Positions 43,987-54,710 of a stretch of 64,000 nt of DNA are shown here, in pieces. Made by a program: the position numbers and the translations under genes. Under the pieces are notes generated by a model. That model was not told the origin of the DNA and did not search any database. It was given only the letters and a program-made list of their open reading frames with translations. Origin of the DNA: Fasciola hepatica (taxonomy: Eukaryota; Platyhelminthes; Trematoda; Plagiorchiida; Fasciolidae); the NCBI GenBank assembly GCA_948099385.1, contig CANUEZ040000179.1:10682001-10746000 (forward strand), written 5' to 3'. Numbering within the stretch: the stretch's first letter is position 1; each line of letters opens with the position of its first letter.

Positions 43987-45999
43987 GATGCGCCAGAGGA
44001 GGCTACTGTGGAGGAGCGCTGGCAGGCCATAAAAGGATCCCTGACTGCCCTACAGGAAGAGTTCGCACCCCTAAAACGAAGGAGTGGGGAGGGCAAGCCC
44101 ATGTGGTGGAAGGCTGCAATAGCCAAGGCCATCAGACGTAGAAACCGCTCTTGGAACCAGTACAAAGCTTCCGGCAGCCAGCTAGCCTGGAATCGCTATA
44201 CGAAGCTGAGAAACGAGACGGTAAGCCTTTTGAGAACTTCTAAGCGGGAATTTGAGCTGAAATTGGCCCAGTCTGTAAGACAACAGCCGAAGAAGTTCTA
44301 CAGTTATGTACAGTCTAAAGGCTCAACAAGAAATGCAGTAGGTCCGCTATCCACTAGAGAATATGGTATTGTCACTGACGACCAGGGCAAAGCGGACGCC
44401 CTGGGGGAATACTTTGGTAGTGTACATAGGTTAGATAGTGGGGTACTAGTAGATCTGGCTCTGGTACATCCTCCTCAGCTAAACGAGCTAGATCTTTCAG
44501 AGGAATGCGTGCGTAAGTACCTACAGGAGTTAAACAGCCACAAGTCAGCGGGCCCAGATGGCATTCATCCAGCTATCATCAAGCCGTTGGCGGATATCAT
44601 AGCTCCATCGGTATGCAGATTGTATAGATCCACGTTGGACCAGGGAAAGCTGCCTCAGGACTGGAAAGTCGTGGCAGTCGTGGCAATACATAAGAGTGGG
44701 CCTAAGTCGGATGTGCAGAACTACAGGCCGGTAAGCCTAACTAGCATTCTCTGTAAAGTTCTCGAGAAGATCATCCGTGCCCATATCTGCCAGCACTTAC
44801 TGCAGCACTCCATGCTAAGTCCGGCGCAGCATGGATTCCTGAAAAATAGATCTTGTCTGACCAATCTCCTGTGCTTCTTAGATGAAGTAACTCGACGACT
44901 GGACGAAGGTAAGCAAGTTGAGGTATGTTACCTCGACTTTAGCAAGGCGTTCGACTCCGTTAATCATCGTCTTTTGCTATGCAAGATGGAGACTTTCGGG
45001 ATAGGTGGGCCAGTATATAGGTGGCTGGAGGACTTCCTCTCCCACAGGACGCTTTATGTCAAAGTGGGGGACAAGTGCTCCAGTTTGGTGAACGTCACCA
45101 GTGGTGTACCTCAGGGATCCGTCCTAGGCCCAGTCCTATTCTTGTTATTTATTAATGACCTAGCATCCACTCTTCAATCGCCCAGCTTTATTTTTGCGGA
45201 TGATGTGAAGATTGTTGGATCTAAGGATAGGGCGGACTTGGGCAGGGAAATAGGCACCGTCCTGAACTGGGCATACAAATGGGACTTACCTCTAAACGCT
45301 CAAAAAAGCCATTTGTTGTCAAGGGCAACAGAGAGCCTAACTGTCGCTCATGATCAAGGGCTGTTCACCGTAGAGGCAGCCAGTAGGGTTAAAGACCTGG
45401 GGATCATCATGAAAAGTGACTTCAAATGGTCGGAGCAGTGCAACGCAGCTGCGCATAAGGCTCGTGGGGAGCTCTTTAGACTACGATCAGCTTTGTCTTG
45501 CCGGAAGCCGGAGGTATTTGTGCCTATTTACATGGCTATAGTACGACCTCACTTAGAAGGTAGCGTGCAGGCTTGGTCACCCTTCTACAAAAAGGACGCC
45601 GCCTGCCTCGAGAAAGTCCAACGTCTCGCCACGCGAATGGTTGAAGGGCAGAGGGGTAAGACTTACGAGCAGAGACTCTGTGACCTGAATCTTTTCTCGT
45701 TGGAAAGGAGGAGACGTCGAGGGGATCTCATAGAAACGTTCAAGGTAATGAAGGGCTTTTCTGGCCTTAGACCAGATAGTCTATTCCAAGTGGCCGTAGA
45801 CTCCAGAACAAGGGGACACGAAAAGAAGTTGATAAAAGCCCGATCTAGGTTGATGGCTAGATCGCACTTCTTCAGCAATAGGGTTGTGAACAGTTGGAAC
45901 GGTCTGCCTGGTGAAATGGTAGATCTGCAGACAGTCCAATCCTTCAAAGGTGCCCTAGATCGCAAGTGGTACGAGATCTTTCCTTGTAGTGAGCCTTGA
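43987..45999 (+). CDS. LINE ORF2, reverse transcriptase domain
   Basis: Same frame as the endonuclease after the single TGA, open to TGA at 45997-45999 (about 670 codons). Motifs: SAGPDGIHPAIIK, NYRPVSLTSILCKVLEKII, CYLDFSKAFDSVNH (catalytic Asp), SGVPQGSVLGPVLF and SFIFADDVKIVG (FADD catalytic pair). A thumb follows, then a C-terminal segment (LRPDSLFQVAVD and NSWNGLPGEMVDLQTVQ) that is characteristic of CR1-like elements. Apart from the upstream opal codon the polymerase looks complete. Confidence 0.93.
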   Translation, partial: DAPEEATVEERWQAIKGSLTALQEEFAPLKRRSGEGKPMWWKAAIAKAIRRRNRSWNQYKASGSQLAWNRYTKLRNETVSLLRTSKREFELKLAQSVRQQPKKFYSYVQSKGSTRNAVGPLSTREYGIVTDDQGKADALGEYFGSVHRLDSGVLVDLALVHPPQLNELDLSEECVRKYLQELNSHKSAGPDGIHPAIIKPLADIIAPSVCRLYRSTLDQGKLPQDWKVVAVVAIHKSGPKSDVQNYRPVSLTSILCKVLEKIIRAHICQHLLQHSMLSPAQHGFLKNRSCLTNLLCFLDEVTRRLDEGKQVEVCYLDFSKAFDSVNHRLLLCKMETFGIGGPVYRWLEDFLSHRTLYVKVGDKCSSLVNVTSGVPQGSVLGPVLFLLFINDLASTLQSPSFIFADDVKIVGSKDRADLGREIGTVLNWAYKWDLPLNAQKSHLLSRATESLTVAHDQGLFTVEAASRVKDLGIIMKSDFKWSEQCNAAAHKARGELFRLRSALSCRKPEVFVPIYMAIVRPHLEGSVQAWSPFYKKDAACLEKVQRLATRMVEGQRGKTYEQRLCDLNLFSLERRRRRGDLIETFKVMKGFSGLRPDSLFQVAVDSRTRGHEKKLIKARSRLMARSHFFSNRVVNSWNGLPGEMVDLQTVQSFKGALDRKWYEIFPCSEP

Positions 46000-46293
46000 G
46001 AATATCAACTAGATGAATGACGGGTAGCACTGTGGTCCTTCTGGAGTATGTTTTAGCAGACTTTTTCCCTCATTGCATACAGTCTCAGTGAACGCTCACG
46101 ATGCATAATGTCTCACGCAGTTGATGTGCGATGAGGTTTTTCGTTTCCCTCTCATTTTTAGCGGGGATTCGACGAAATACACTCGGCAGTGGTGGGTGCA
46201 TAACTGGTGTGCATACCATCGAAGGAATTCTGGACGCTCGATTGGCCGTGGCCATTACCTGTCCTGTGCAACCTGAACTGAACTGAACTGAAC

Positions 46294-47088
46294 TTATTGA
46301 AACTCCGGGCCGGAGTATCACAGACCACTGACAACAGTCGGCACTTAATGCGCCTGTCACCAAACGGTATTCCTTCGGTTAACGCTTTGCTCAACTCCCT
46401 CACGCATTCATCCAGGAAAGTTGATACGTTGGACGGTTTTCCCACACCGCAATGAAAACCGACGGTGACAACTGGGAGGCAGACGGGCGTGATTACTCTC
46501 ACTAGTATTGGCTACAGCTGCGTATTTGATGAACGGTAAACCGAAGTACCATCACAATTCAACTGAATGTTGATCTCGTCAGGGACTGTGGTAATGTTCC
46601 TTAGCTGTCTTGTCAGAACGTTATTCAGTCCCACGTGAATGTAGAACCCGTTATCCAAACTCGTGATAGGACACTCCCTTGGTGTGCCCATGGACGTTAT
46701 TGCAATAACGTTCTTGGATCCCGACAAAGATTCGGTATATGTTCACTGATTGCTTCCAAGATTCCCCTTTGTTGGACCAAAGACAGTCGAAAACGAACAA
46801 AGGCCTTTCCCAAGGAGTTCAAAAGTGAACTTCCATCGTCAGCAGACTGTGGTGCACGTCGTAAGCAGTGCAAAGGAATAACTATTAACGGAAGTTAGTG
46901 CGCCAGAAACGAAACCAAGTGCTGTTATTCGTGGCTGTCCTTCAGAGATAACGGCTTCTTGAGTGGGAGCCTCAACTGTTGCAAGCAAATGAGTCAAAAT
47001 TGGTATTCAGACGATTAAATTACTCATAACTGCTGGCTGCGTTGAAGAAGTCGTCGGAATAAGTCCTCTTGCAAGCATGCCTCACGTT
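46294..47088 (-). pseudogene. CACTA-like transposase N-terminal region (right arm, between LINE and CsRn1-like)
   Basis: Minus-strand frames 46502-46302, 46727-46512 and up to about 46860 match the left arm at 29549-29770 plus 35417-35780. They share the TAG stop at the conserved tryptophan codon (46512-46514 here). An 18-bp perfect palindrome, ACGTTATTGCAATAACGT (46694-46711), is mostly extra relative to the left arm. Confidence 0.78.
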
Positions 47089-47632
47089 TGTAGGTACCTG
47101 TACATTTCCGACTTTTTCCATGATTTTCAACGTCCCTTGGTGCGACACTCCTTTGTTGTGCCGACGTTTTAATGTAAAAACACACACCTTTTGGTCGTCA
47201 CCACCGCGCAATACAAAAAGGCTGTAAATGAACCTTTAATTCTGGCACGGTCTCATCTTCTGGTTTGGAGTGTCTTGGAATCATATCGGTCGGAACTAAC
47301 TGTGTGAAACAAAACATTTTAGAAGCTTCAACGGCGTCTCTTGGCACTTCGCTCAATACCATCCTGTTCTGTCCAACGGATGGCTGTCAGACCGAACTGA
47401 ACTGAAGACATTGTCGGACATTGGCTCTTTGACGCTCATTTCCTGATCACAAGAACACTGAACAACTGTGAGTTTGAGTCACACCTATTGTTTCATTTTT
47501 AATTCTTAATGTACATACCATTTTGGCCTTTTTATCACCGCACGCTCCTCCGCCCATCTTAGTTTGCTAGTGTCGTCTTAGATATTGTTGACAATACTTT
47601 AGTGTACCACATAGACAAAGTAGTACGCTACA
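47089..47632 (+). repeat. CsRn1-like 5' LTR
   Basis: 544 bp with short inverted ends TGTAG...CTACA. It should contain the promoter; no clear TATA box was found. Confidence 0.96.
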
Positions 47633-47636
47633 AAAT

Positions 47637-47650
47637 TGGTGAGCCCAGGT
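47637..47650 (+). other. CsRn1-like primer-binding site
   Basis: TTGGTGAGCCCAGG four bases after the LTR. It shares TGGTGAGCCC with gypsy-2. tRNA-Trp is the reported primer for CsRn1; the tRNA match was not verified here. Confidence 0.75.
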
Positions 47651-47710
47651 TGTTTTTCCATCACTTGACACTAGCTTCATTCTCTCGGTCCAAGTTTCAC
47701 ACCATTCACC

Positions 47711-48616
47711 ATGTCTGACAGCGAATCTATTGACATCCACGCGGTTGCTCTGAAACTGCCAGTTTTTGCCCCGACCAACCCTCGAGTGTGGTTTCGACAG
47801 ATAGAAGCCGTATTTGCCACTCGACGTATAACCAGCGAGCGCGTGAAGTACTCTCACGTTGTCCAAGCACTTCCCTTTGACATCGCTGTTGACGTGGAAG
47901 ATCTCCTCGATCCCATTCCACCAGAAGCTCCTTACACGAAGCTTAAGGAAGCAGTCATTCAGCGTACCGGAAAATCAGCCGGAAAAATGCTCCGTGAACT
48001 GTTCACGTCGGTGGAGCTCGGAGACCAAACTCCGTCCCAGCTTATGCGCCACATGCGGTCGCTACTGGCTGGACGGCAAATGGACGACGCCATTTTCAGG
48101 GAGATATGGGTTGATAAACTACCTCTCCCGATGCAGCAGGTCCTGTCAATGCTGGAACCCACTACTCCACTTGACAAAGTTGCGCAGCACGCCGACAGAA
48201 TAATGGAATGCTACCCGGCTGGTAGACCCTGTGTTCACATGACATCACTCGCAGAAACCACTCCGACGCACGAATCCCCTTCGACATTACCAGTTCCTGC
48301 CCCAGATCGCCGTGGTCACGTTTCTCGCAGTCCTGATTCCCCATCCCATCACTCGCATATCGATAAGGACATTACGGACCTAAAAGAAACCGTTCGTATG
48401 TTGTGCAATCAGGTCAGTGCAATGTGCAACGCATTTACTACTCATCGATCTGTGTCCACCGAAGTACCTCATCGACCGAGATCACGGTCCAGAAACCGCC
48501 GATCACAAACGTGGTGTTGGTACCACCGCACATTCGGCTCCAAGGCACGCCGCTGCGATCCTCCATGTTCATTCCGCACTTACACTCCACAGTCAAACGA
48601 CCAAGCCAGCCAGTAA
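47711..48616 (+). CDS. CsRn1-like gag
   Basis: 301 residues from ATG at 47711 (ACCATGT context), 78 nt after the LTR. The N-terminal two-thirds is a capsid-type domain ([15 protein letters not shown] near residue 27, then [10 protein letters not shown] and [12 protein letters not shown]). A proline-rich and basic linker follows. The C-terminal finger [19 protein letters not shown] has Cys-x2-His-x9-Cys-x3-Cys spacing near residues 269-286, the CHCC type instead of the usual CCHC. It should coat and package the element RNA. It ends inside pol, which lies in the -1 frame. Confidence 0.95.
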   Translation: MSDSESIDIHAVALKLPVFAPTNPRVWFRQIEAVFATRRITSERVKYSHVVQALPFDIAVDVEDLLDPIPPEAPYTKLKEAVIQRTGKSAGKMLRELFTSVELGDQTPSQLMRHMRSLLAGRQMDDAIFREIWVDKLPLPMQQVLSMLEPTTPLDKVAQHADRIMECYPAGRPCVHMTSLAETTPTHESPSTLPVPAPDRRGHVSRSPDSPSHHSHIDKDITDLKETVRMLCNQVSAMCNAFTTHRSVSTEVPHRPRSRSRNRRSQTWCWYHRTFGSKARRCDPPCSFRTYTPQSNDQASQ

Positions 48617-51600
48617 CGGCGACGACTTCGGCTGGCCCCCCACGCGAAAGTCGCCTATTTTATATCGTTGACCGATCCAGTGGTCTTCGATTCCTCATTG
48701 ATACCGGCGCCGAGATCAGTGTAATCCCCCCACCCAAACATCACAGCCTCAAACCATCTCACTTTACACTGCAAGCAGCAAACACAACAACTATTGCTAC
48801 ATTCGGCCAACGGTCCATCACTCTTGATTTAGGCCTCCGACGCTCTTTTCAATGGGTTTTCATCCAGGCAGATGTCCAGACTCCCATTATTGGCGCGGAT
48901 TTCCTCTCACACTTTGGCCTAACAGTGGACCTCAAAAATCGCAAGCTGGTAGACACCACAACCAAACTTTATACAGTCGGCATTGGTAAATGCACCAACT
49001 CTCTGGGTATTCGGCTGGCGATCCCGCAATCGCCGTTTTCTGACATTTTGAAGGAGTTTCCATCCCTCACTAAACCGTGTCAGTTCACCGACCCAGTCTC
49101 CCATGCTGTGCAGCACCACATCGCCACAAAAGGCCAACCTGTCCACTTTCAACCACGACGACTCAACGCCGACAAACTCCGTATCGCACGCCTTGAATTC
49201 GAACATATGATGAATCTTGGCATCATTCGACCGTCTTCAAGCCCATGGGCCTCGCCTTTGCACATGGTTCCAAAATCATCTGGTGATTGGAGACCCTGTG
49301 GAGACTACCGTGCTCTCAACAACGTCACCGTCCCCGACAGGTACCCGATCCCACACATTCATGATTTTGCACAGAATCTCTCTGGGAAGACAATCTTTTC
49401 CAAGGTTGACCTCGTAAAGGCATATCACCAAATCCCCGTGGCCGAAGAAGACATTCCCAAGACAGCCATCACCACGCCTTTTGGCCTGTTCGAGTTCATT
49501 CGCATGCCATTTGGATTGAGAAACGCTGCCCAGACGTTCCAACGATTCGTCGATGAAGTGCTTCGAGGTCTACCCTTCGCGTTTGGCTACATCGACGACA
49601 TCTTAATTGCCAGCGCCTCTCCATCAGAGCATGCCAGCCATCTGCGTCAACTCTTTCAACGTTTCCAACAATACGGACTTCAGCTGAACCCTAGTAAATG
49701 CGTGTTCGGTGTTCCGTCCCTCGACTTCCTCGGGCACCATATCGATCAAAAAGGTTTGACACCCCTCCCAGATAAGGTGCGCAGCATCCTGTCATTTCCT
49801 GCACCTCAAACGATCACACAGTTACGACGTTTCTTGGGAATTTTGAACTACTACCGTCGCTTCATTCCCCATTGTGCGACCATCGTTTCACCTTTGACCG
49901 ATCTTCTCAAGTCCAACGTCAAGACGATCGATTTCACTCCCGAGGCCGAGACAGCTTTCACAGAAGCCAAAAAAGCTCTCGCGGATGCCACCATGCTGCA
50001 CCATCCACATTCGGATCCAAATACTGAGTTAGTCCTAACGACTGATGCATCAAATACTGCAGTCGGTGCAGTGCTTCACCAAATAGTGGACAACCAATTA
50101 CAGCCCTTAGCGTTCTTCTCGCAAAAACTCCAGGCGGCACAGACAAAATACAGCACATTTTCTCGCGAACTCCTAGCCATTTACTTGTCCATCCGTCATT
50201 TCCGTCATCTTTTGGAAGGACGACAATTTCGTGTGCACACTGACCATAAACCCCTGACACACGCACTTCATGCCAAGCCTGACCGACATTCACCCAGAGA
50301 TATCCGCTATTTGGATTATATTTCTCAGTTCACAACAGACATCCGCTACGTGCATGGAGTTGATAATGTTGTGGCTGATGCATTATCCAGACCTGACATC
50401 AACACGGTGCAGACTAAATTCGATCTTACGGAACTGGCAAACCTCCAGCGTGATGATCCATCTTTGCTCGAACTGCGCACATCCTCCACACTCCAGCTCA
50501 AGGATTCTCCCCTACCTTTAGCCGATGGCACAGTCCTATGTGACTGGTCTACAGGTAACCCTCGTCCTATCGTTCCAACTTGCTACAGGAAGATCGTTTT
50601 CGATCATTTTCATTCTCGTTCCCATCCCGGTATCCGTGCATCTCGCAAACTCATTTCTGCCAGATTTGTTTGGCCCAATATGAATTCTGACATTGCATTA
50701 TGGACTAAACAGTGTTTACAATGTCAGAGAAACAAAGTCCACCGCCATACTCTTTCTCCTCCCAGTACGTTTACCGTTCCCGACGTCCGTTTCACACATA
50801 TTCACGTCGATCTTGTTGGTCCACTACCACCATCAAATGGACATACCCACTTATTAACCGTTGTTGATCGTTTCACACGCTGGCCAGTGGCAGTACCCAT
50901 TTCCGACACCTCGGCAGAAAATATTGCGAAAGTACTACTCCAACACTGGATTGCTACATTTGGTGTACCGTCTACCGTCACCACAGACCGTGGCAGCCAA
51001 TTCCAGTCGACTTTGTTTCGTGAGTTCACTAAACTGCTTGGCTGTAAACACATCACAACAACCGCATACCATCCTTCGTCCAATGGCATGGTAGAGCGCC
51101 TACACCGTCAACTTAAAGCAGCACTGATATCACAGCCAAACCCCAATAACTGGAGCGACAACCTGCCACTAGTTCTCTTAGGTCTGCGGTCATCAGTCAA
51201 AGACGACCTCCACAGCACGTCAGCTGAGCTCGTTTTCGGTACCACCATATGCCTTCCAGGTGAGTATGTTCAACCTAGCACCGATGCCAGTCCTAACCCA
51301 TCCCAATTTGTCCAACAACTCAAAGACCGTATGTCACATCTACGTCCAACACCCACTCGCTTGTCATCCACACACGTTTTTGTACACAATGATCTATATA
51401 CGTCACCTTTCGTTTTTATTCGTAACGATGCTGTTCGCAAACCACTCACACCACCGTATGATGGTCCATTTAAAGTGCTTAGTCGCACAGACAAATATTT
51501 CGTGGTTCAAAAAGCCGATAAGCCAGACACAGTTTCCATTGACAGATTAAAACCCGCGTATTTTGATACACCCCCATCACCAGCAACGCCGACACCATCA

Positions 51601-51771
51601 CCATCCACAGACACACCACCAACAATTCCTGTTGATAATCCAAACTCTATCATCACACCAGACACTACACCATACCCGCCAGCACCACCACAGCAAAAAC
51701 CTTCCCTGGTAACCCGCCGTTCCGGCAGAAACGTTCGACATCCTGTCAGATTTCAAGACTTTGTTAGTTGA
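48403..51771 (+). CDS. CsRn1-like pol polyprotein (PR-RT-RH-IN)
   Basis: Open for 1122 codons and overlapping gag by 214 nt in the -1 frame, so expression probably needs a -1 frameshift. The ATG-like start is not meaningful. Protease: [12 protein letters not shown] (Asp near residue 100). [14 protein letters not shown] near 279, [15 protein letters not shown] near 332 (Asp) and [10 protein letters not shown] at 395-404 (catalytic pair). RNase [14 protein letters not shown] near 545. Integrase: HHCC zinc domain ending CLQCQRNK, then the core with [17 protein letters not shown] and [14 protein letters not shown] (Asp, Asp, Glu), and a GPF-type module ([11 protein letters not shown]). A Pro/Thr-rich tail ends it. 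Every catalytic residue checked is present. Confidence 0.96.
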   Translation: MQSGQCNVQRIYYSSICVHRSTSSTEITVQKPPITNVVLVPPHIRLQGTPLRSSMFIPHLHSTVKRPSQPVTATTSAGPPRESRLFYIVDRSSGLRFLIDTGAEISVIPPPKHHSLKPSHFTLQAANTTTIATFGQRSITLDLGLRRSFQWVFIQADVQTPIIGADFLSHFGLTVDLKNRKLVDTTTKLYTVGIGKCTNSLGIRLAIPQSPFSDILKEFPSLTKPCQFTDPVSHAVQHHIATKGQPVHFQPRRLNADKLRIARLEFEHMMNLGIIRPSSSPWASPLHMVPKSSGDWRPCGDYRALNNVTVPDRYPIPHIHDFAQNLSGKTIFSKVDLVKAYHQIPVAEEDIPKTAITTPFGLFEFIRMPFGLRNAAQTFQRFVDEVLRGLPFAFGYIDDILIASASPSEHASHLRQLFQRFQQYGLQLNPSKCVFGVPSLDFLGHHIDQKGLTPLPDKVRSILSFPAPQTITQLRRFLGILNYYRRFIPHCATIVSPLTDLLKSNVKTIDFTPEAETAFTEAKKALADATMLHHPHSDPNTELVLTTDASNTAVGAVLHQIVDNQLQPLAFFSQKLQAAQTKYSTFSRELLAIYLSIRHFRHLLEGRQFRVHTDHKPLTHALHAKPDRHSPRDIRYLDYISQFTTDIRYVHGVDNVVADALSRPDINTVQTKFDLTELANLQRDDPSLLELRTSSTLQLKDSPLPLADGTVLCDWSTGNPRPIVPTCYRKIVFDHFHSRSHPGIRASRKLISARFVWPNMNSDIALWTKQCLQCQRNKVHRHTLSPPSTFTVPDVRFTHIHVDLVGPLPPSNGHTHLLTVVDRFTRWPVAVPISDTSAENIAKVLLQHWIATFGVPSTVTTDRGSQFQSTLFREFTKLLGCKHITTTAYHPSSNGMVERLHRQLKAALISQPNPNNWSDNLPLVLLGLRSSVKDDLHSTSAELVFGTTICLPGEYVQPSTDASPNPSQFVQQLKDRMSHLRPTPTRLSSTHVFVHNDLYTSPFVFIRNDAVRKPLTPPYDGPFKVLSRTDKYFVVQKADKPDTVSIDRLKPAYFDTPPSPATPTPSPSTDTPPTIPVDNPNSIITPDTTPYPPAPPQQKPSLVTRRSGRNVRHPVRFQDFVS

Positions 51772-51840
51772 CGTTTTCTCTCGCTAACCGTTTCCTCTTT
51801 CTATTTTTCTATCGAGCGTTTATTTTGTACAACAAACGCT

Positions 51841-51855
51841 CTGGCGGGGGAGTTG
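51841..51855 (+). other. CsRn1-like polypurine tract
   Basis: GGCGGGGGAG within 51843-51852, directly before the 3' LTR. Confidence 0.8.
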
Positions 51856-52399
51856 TGTAGGTACCTGTACATTTCCGACTTTTTCCATGATTTTCAACGT
51901 CCCTTGGTGCGACACTCCTTTGTTGTGCCGACGTTTTAATGTAAAAACACACACCTTTTGGTCGTCACCACCGCGCAATACAAAAAGGCTGTAAATGAAC
52001 CTTTAATTCTGGCACGGTCTCATCTTCTGGTTTGGAGTGTCTTGGAATCATATCGGTCGGAACTAACTGTGTGAAACAAAACATTTTAGAAGCTTCAACG
52101 GCGTCTCTTGGCACTTCGCTCAATACCATCCTGTTCTGTCCAACGGATGGCTGTCAGACCGAACTGAACTGAAGACATTGTCGGACATTGGCTCTTTGAC
52201 GCTCATTTCCTGATCACAAGAACACTGAACAACTGTGAGTTTGAGTCACACCTATTGTTTCATTTTTAATTCTTAATGTACATACCATTTTGGCCTTTTT
52301 ATCACCGCACGCTCCTCCGCCCATCTTAGTTTGCTAGTGTCGTCTTAGATATTGTTGACAATACTTTAGTGTACCACATAGACAAAGTAGTACGCTACA
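51856..52399 (+). repeat. CsRn1-like 3' LTR
   Basis: 544 bp, same as the 5' LTR by eye, followed by CGTT and the resumed CACTA sequence. Confidence 0.96.
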
Positions 52400-52672
52400 C
52401 GTTGTTTGCCGAACGGCACGTTCTTTGAATCATACCGCAGCATTCAGCGGCCGCATTAATAAGCGAATTCCCTAGAATGAAAGTAACAAGACAGCGATTA
52501 CTCTCACCTGGCAAATCCAACTTTGGGCAACGCGCGCGGTGCTCCCACAGTGTGGCTTCTCCACAAACAGCACACTTCACGGAGCTCAGTCCTTTCTTCT
52601 TCATACGATATCTCTTCCACTGATTTATTTCAGCCATTGCAACTGAATAATGTAAAGCAGTTCCCGAAAGTG
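52400..52672 (-). pseudogene. CACTA-like N-terminal exon (right arm)
   Basis: Minus-strand copy of the left arm 29074-29345, including MAEINQWKRYRMKKKG and the C2HC-like cluster. It differs from the left arm by a few substitutions (Gln to Trp after MAEIN). Similarity stops at about 52672. Confidence 0.75.
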
Positions 52673-52733
52673 TATCCAGCGACTTACAATCACCGACGGA
52701 AGCACATGACACGCGCGGTACCGTCCAAACACT

Positions 52734-52900
52734 TGTAACACGCAAGCAGCAGTGATCTTCCGCCGGGGGGTGAGCGTGGTTGATCTGCAAAAGCACAAAA
52801 GGGAAAAACTCCATGAGCCGAGGCTCAGTAAGTGTATCAACGGCACCAACACTTACATTAAACGAACAACAAGATGGCGGCCTCCACTCTGGCCGTTACA
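52734..52900 (-). repeat. TRIM-like 3' LTR
   Basis: 167 bp. Its minus strand contains a donor-like GTAAGT (52851-52856) and a pyrimidine-rich acceptor ending GCAG (near 52785), which would define a 72-nt intron inside the LTR. Confidence 0.85.
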
Positions 52901-53217
52901 CTGCTCCCCCTCAACGAAAGAACACTGTCCACAGTGTTACTTACTCCGCTATCACACCACAGGAGTACTCAGTTCCCTGGGACCACGCCTCGGGCAGGCC
53001 ATTTTACAGGTTCACTGCCGATTACGCAGTACCTCAAAACTATACAACCAATCGGGCCTTCCGCTTTATTACTCCGTGCAGGCCAATTCAAAAGACCTCT
53101 ACTGGGCCACATTAAGACCGTGTCACACTTCACAGAGCACAATTATCTGTACGGCCATTTTCAGGTCAATCACCAAGGCCTCCCATAACCTCCGGTCCCG
53201 GGTCGCGGCACCAAATT

Positions 53218-53384
53218 TGTAACACGCAAGCAGCAGTGATCTTCCGCCGGGGGGTGAGCGTGGTTGATCTGCAAAAGCACAAAAGGGAAAAACTCCATGA
53301 GCCGAGGCTCAGTAAGTGTATCAACGGCACCAACACTTACATTAAACGAACAAAAAGATGGCGGCCTCCACTCTGGCCGTTACA
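53218..53384 (-). repeat. TRIM-like 5' LTR
   Basis: 167 bp, one substitution relative to the other LTR. Followed on its inner side by the PBS-like sequence. Confidence 0.85.
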
Positions 53385-53388
53385 CACT

Positions 53389-54710
53389 GAAGAGGTGCTG
53401 GTGTAAAGCATCACTCAACAGTTGTGAAATGAATGAGGAAAAAGAAGAATGTCACGGTGTAATGCTATTTCCATGGGAATCGATAAATCTCTCCCATTGT
53501 AGAATGCTGACCGGTTTTACTTCTTTCCTCTGTTTTTGTTTAGTCGTGCTATTTAATTTGTTTTGCTGAGTTTTGATTGACTCACCGGTCATATATAAGC
53601 GTTTGTGAGCCGCAGTTCCGTCAGTCGGATGCCGCGTGCTGCGCGGCGTGGTCGGTTGTGGCGTGTTCGGAAAGGGGTCGTCGATGGTCTAGGATGAGGA
53701 CGTTCAGGGTGTACAGTGTGCGACTTGCTGACAAAGTATATGTTTCCATTGCGCAGCTAATCGATGGGACTCATCTGGTGGTAATTTAGTGGTTAAAGTC
53801 GAAAACATCGCCAATACTGTACCGGTATTTTAAGCGACTGAGCGAAATTGGAGTTACCTTTACCTAAGTACTATGAATAGAATATTTTACTCATTCTAAA
53901 TGCATAATTTAGAGCTGCCTATACATGTTTTTGCATGCTTACCCCAGTTTCTTAGACTACAATCCAAAGCAATACAGAAATTGGTAAACCCTACCTCCCC
54001 AGCACTAAAAATGGGAACGGCCATTAAAAAGAGGGAAAAACCATAAACCTAGATCAATCTTCCTTCACCAAAACACCCAGTAGTTCAATCCCACCTTACT
54101 AATTTAATTATTAGATCAACCGCCCATGGCGTACACAGCAACCATCTTAGAAACGGCGGTTGCTCAAAAAACAATTTGGACTAATTGGACGCTACCGACA
54201 CGCACGACAAGGCAGAGCCGCTGTAGTATCCTGATGCGTACGGAACACAGAAGTGACACTCACGTTACCAGTAAGTCCAACGGGAGGAGGATCCAAGTGA
54301 CACGACAGTCCGGATGTTAACCGTCTGAAATGGACAACGTTGTCGGTGAGTCACTCAACAATATAGTTATTCGCTCGTCGCCTGGCGACACCACACACAC
54401 AATACTGATGAACCTGCACGTCAAGGAACACACAGTAGAAGCACAGTCTACAGATAACGTATATTGGTGGGTTAGTCCGTTCCACAAGCCAGGGAGCAAA
54501 ATGTACAGTGTGTGGGATCCAAGGGGGCAGGAGGCAAGGTAACAAGTCACAAACGTCCAGGGTTCATTTTAACGATGTAGACATTCATTCATGACCATGG
54601 GAATCTTGGTCTTGACAGTCGTCCAGAGCTCTTGGTTCGTTTAGTGTGTTCACTTCTGAAAGGTAGAAGGAAAATAAGGTACAATGATTAAGGCGGGTAC
54701 TTTAAAAATC
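53389..54710. other. Unassigned sequence between CACTA pieces
   Basis: No gene or recognisable element. Together with 52673-52733 it replaces about 66 bp of the CACTA sequence found in the left arm (29008-29074), so it is part of an insertion or a different element. Confidence 0.4.

Larger units (their letters stand above)
42798..46293 (+). mobile_element. CR1-like non-LTR retrotransposon (LINE), copy 1
   Basis: 3.5 kb, flanked by TTATTG (42792-42797 and 46294-46299), in a transposase gene whose uninterrupted version is in the left arm. The 3' end is four copies of the pentamer CTGAA rather than poly(A), as in the CR1 group, which ends in short repeats. It encodes the end of an ORF1 and an ORF2 with endonuclease and reverse transcriptase. 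It starts within ORF1, so it is 5'-truncated. A second copy lies at 55484-57863. Confidence 0.92.
47089..52399 (+). mobile_element. CsRn1-like Ty3/gypsy LTR retrotransposon, apparently complete
   Basis: 5311 bp with two 544-bp LTRs (47089-47632 and 51856-52399) that look identical by eye. CGTT is duplicated (47085-47088 and 52400-52403) in the right CACTA arm. PBS, gag, pol in the -1 frame, PPT and LTR are all in place with no stop in either ORF. Gag has the CHCC finger reported for CsRn1 of Clonorchis sinensis. It is probably the youngest insertion in the window. Confidence 0.96.
52734..53384 (-). mobile_element. TRIM-like miniature LTR retrotransposon
   Basis: Two 167-bp direct repeats (52734-52900 and 53218-53384) with one difference, each with ends TGTAAC...GTTACA, flank a 317-bp core without coding capacity. 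CACT is duplicated (52730-52733 and 53385-53388). On the minus strand a PBS-like TGGTGCCGCGACCCGGGAC (53195-53213) follows the 5' repeat after a few bases, and a purine tract GAGGGGGAGCAG (52901-52912) sits just inside the 3' repeat. This is the architecture of a terminal-repeat retrotransposon in miniature, which must borrow all proteins. The PBS resembles a tRNA-His end but was not verified. Confidence 0.85.

Noticed and set aside
52733..53384. Retrozyme (LTR-like element with hammerhead ribozyme)
   Set aside because: Size and structure fit, but neither strand of the 167-bp LTR contains the CTGATGA...GAAA core.
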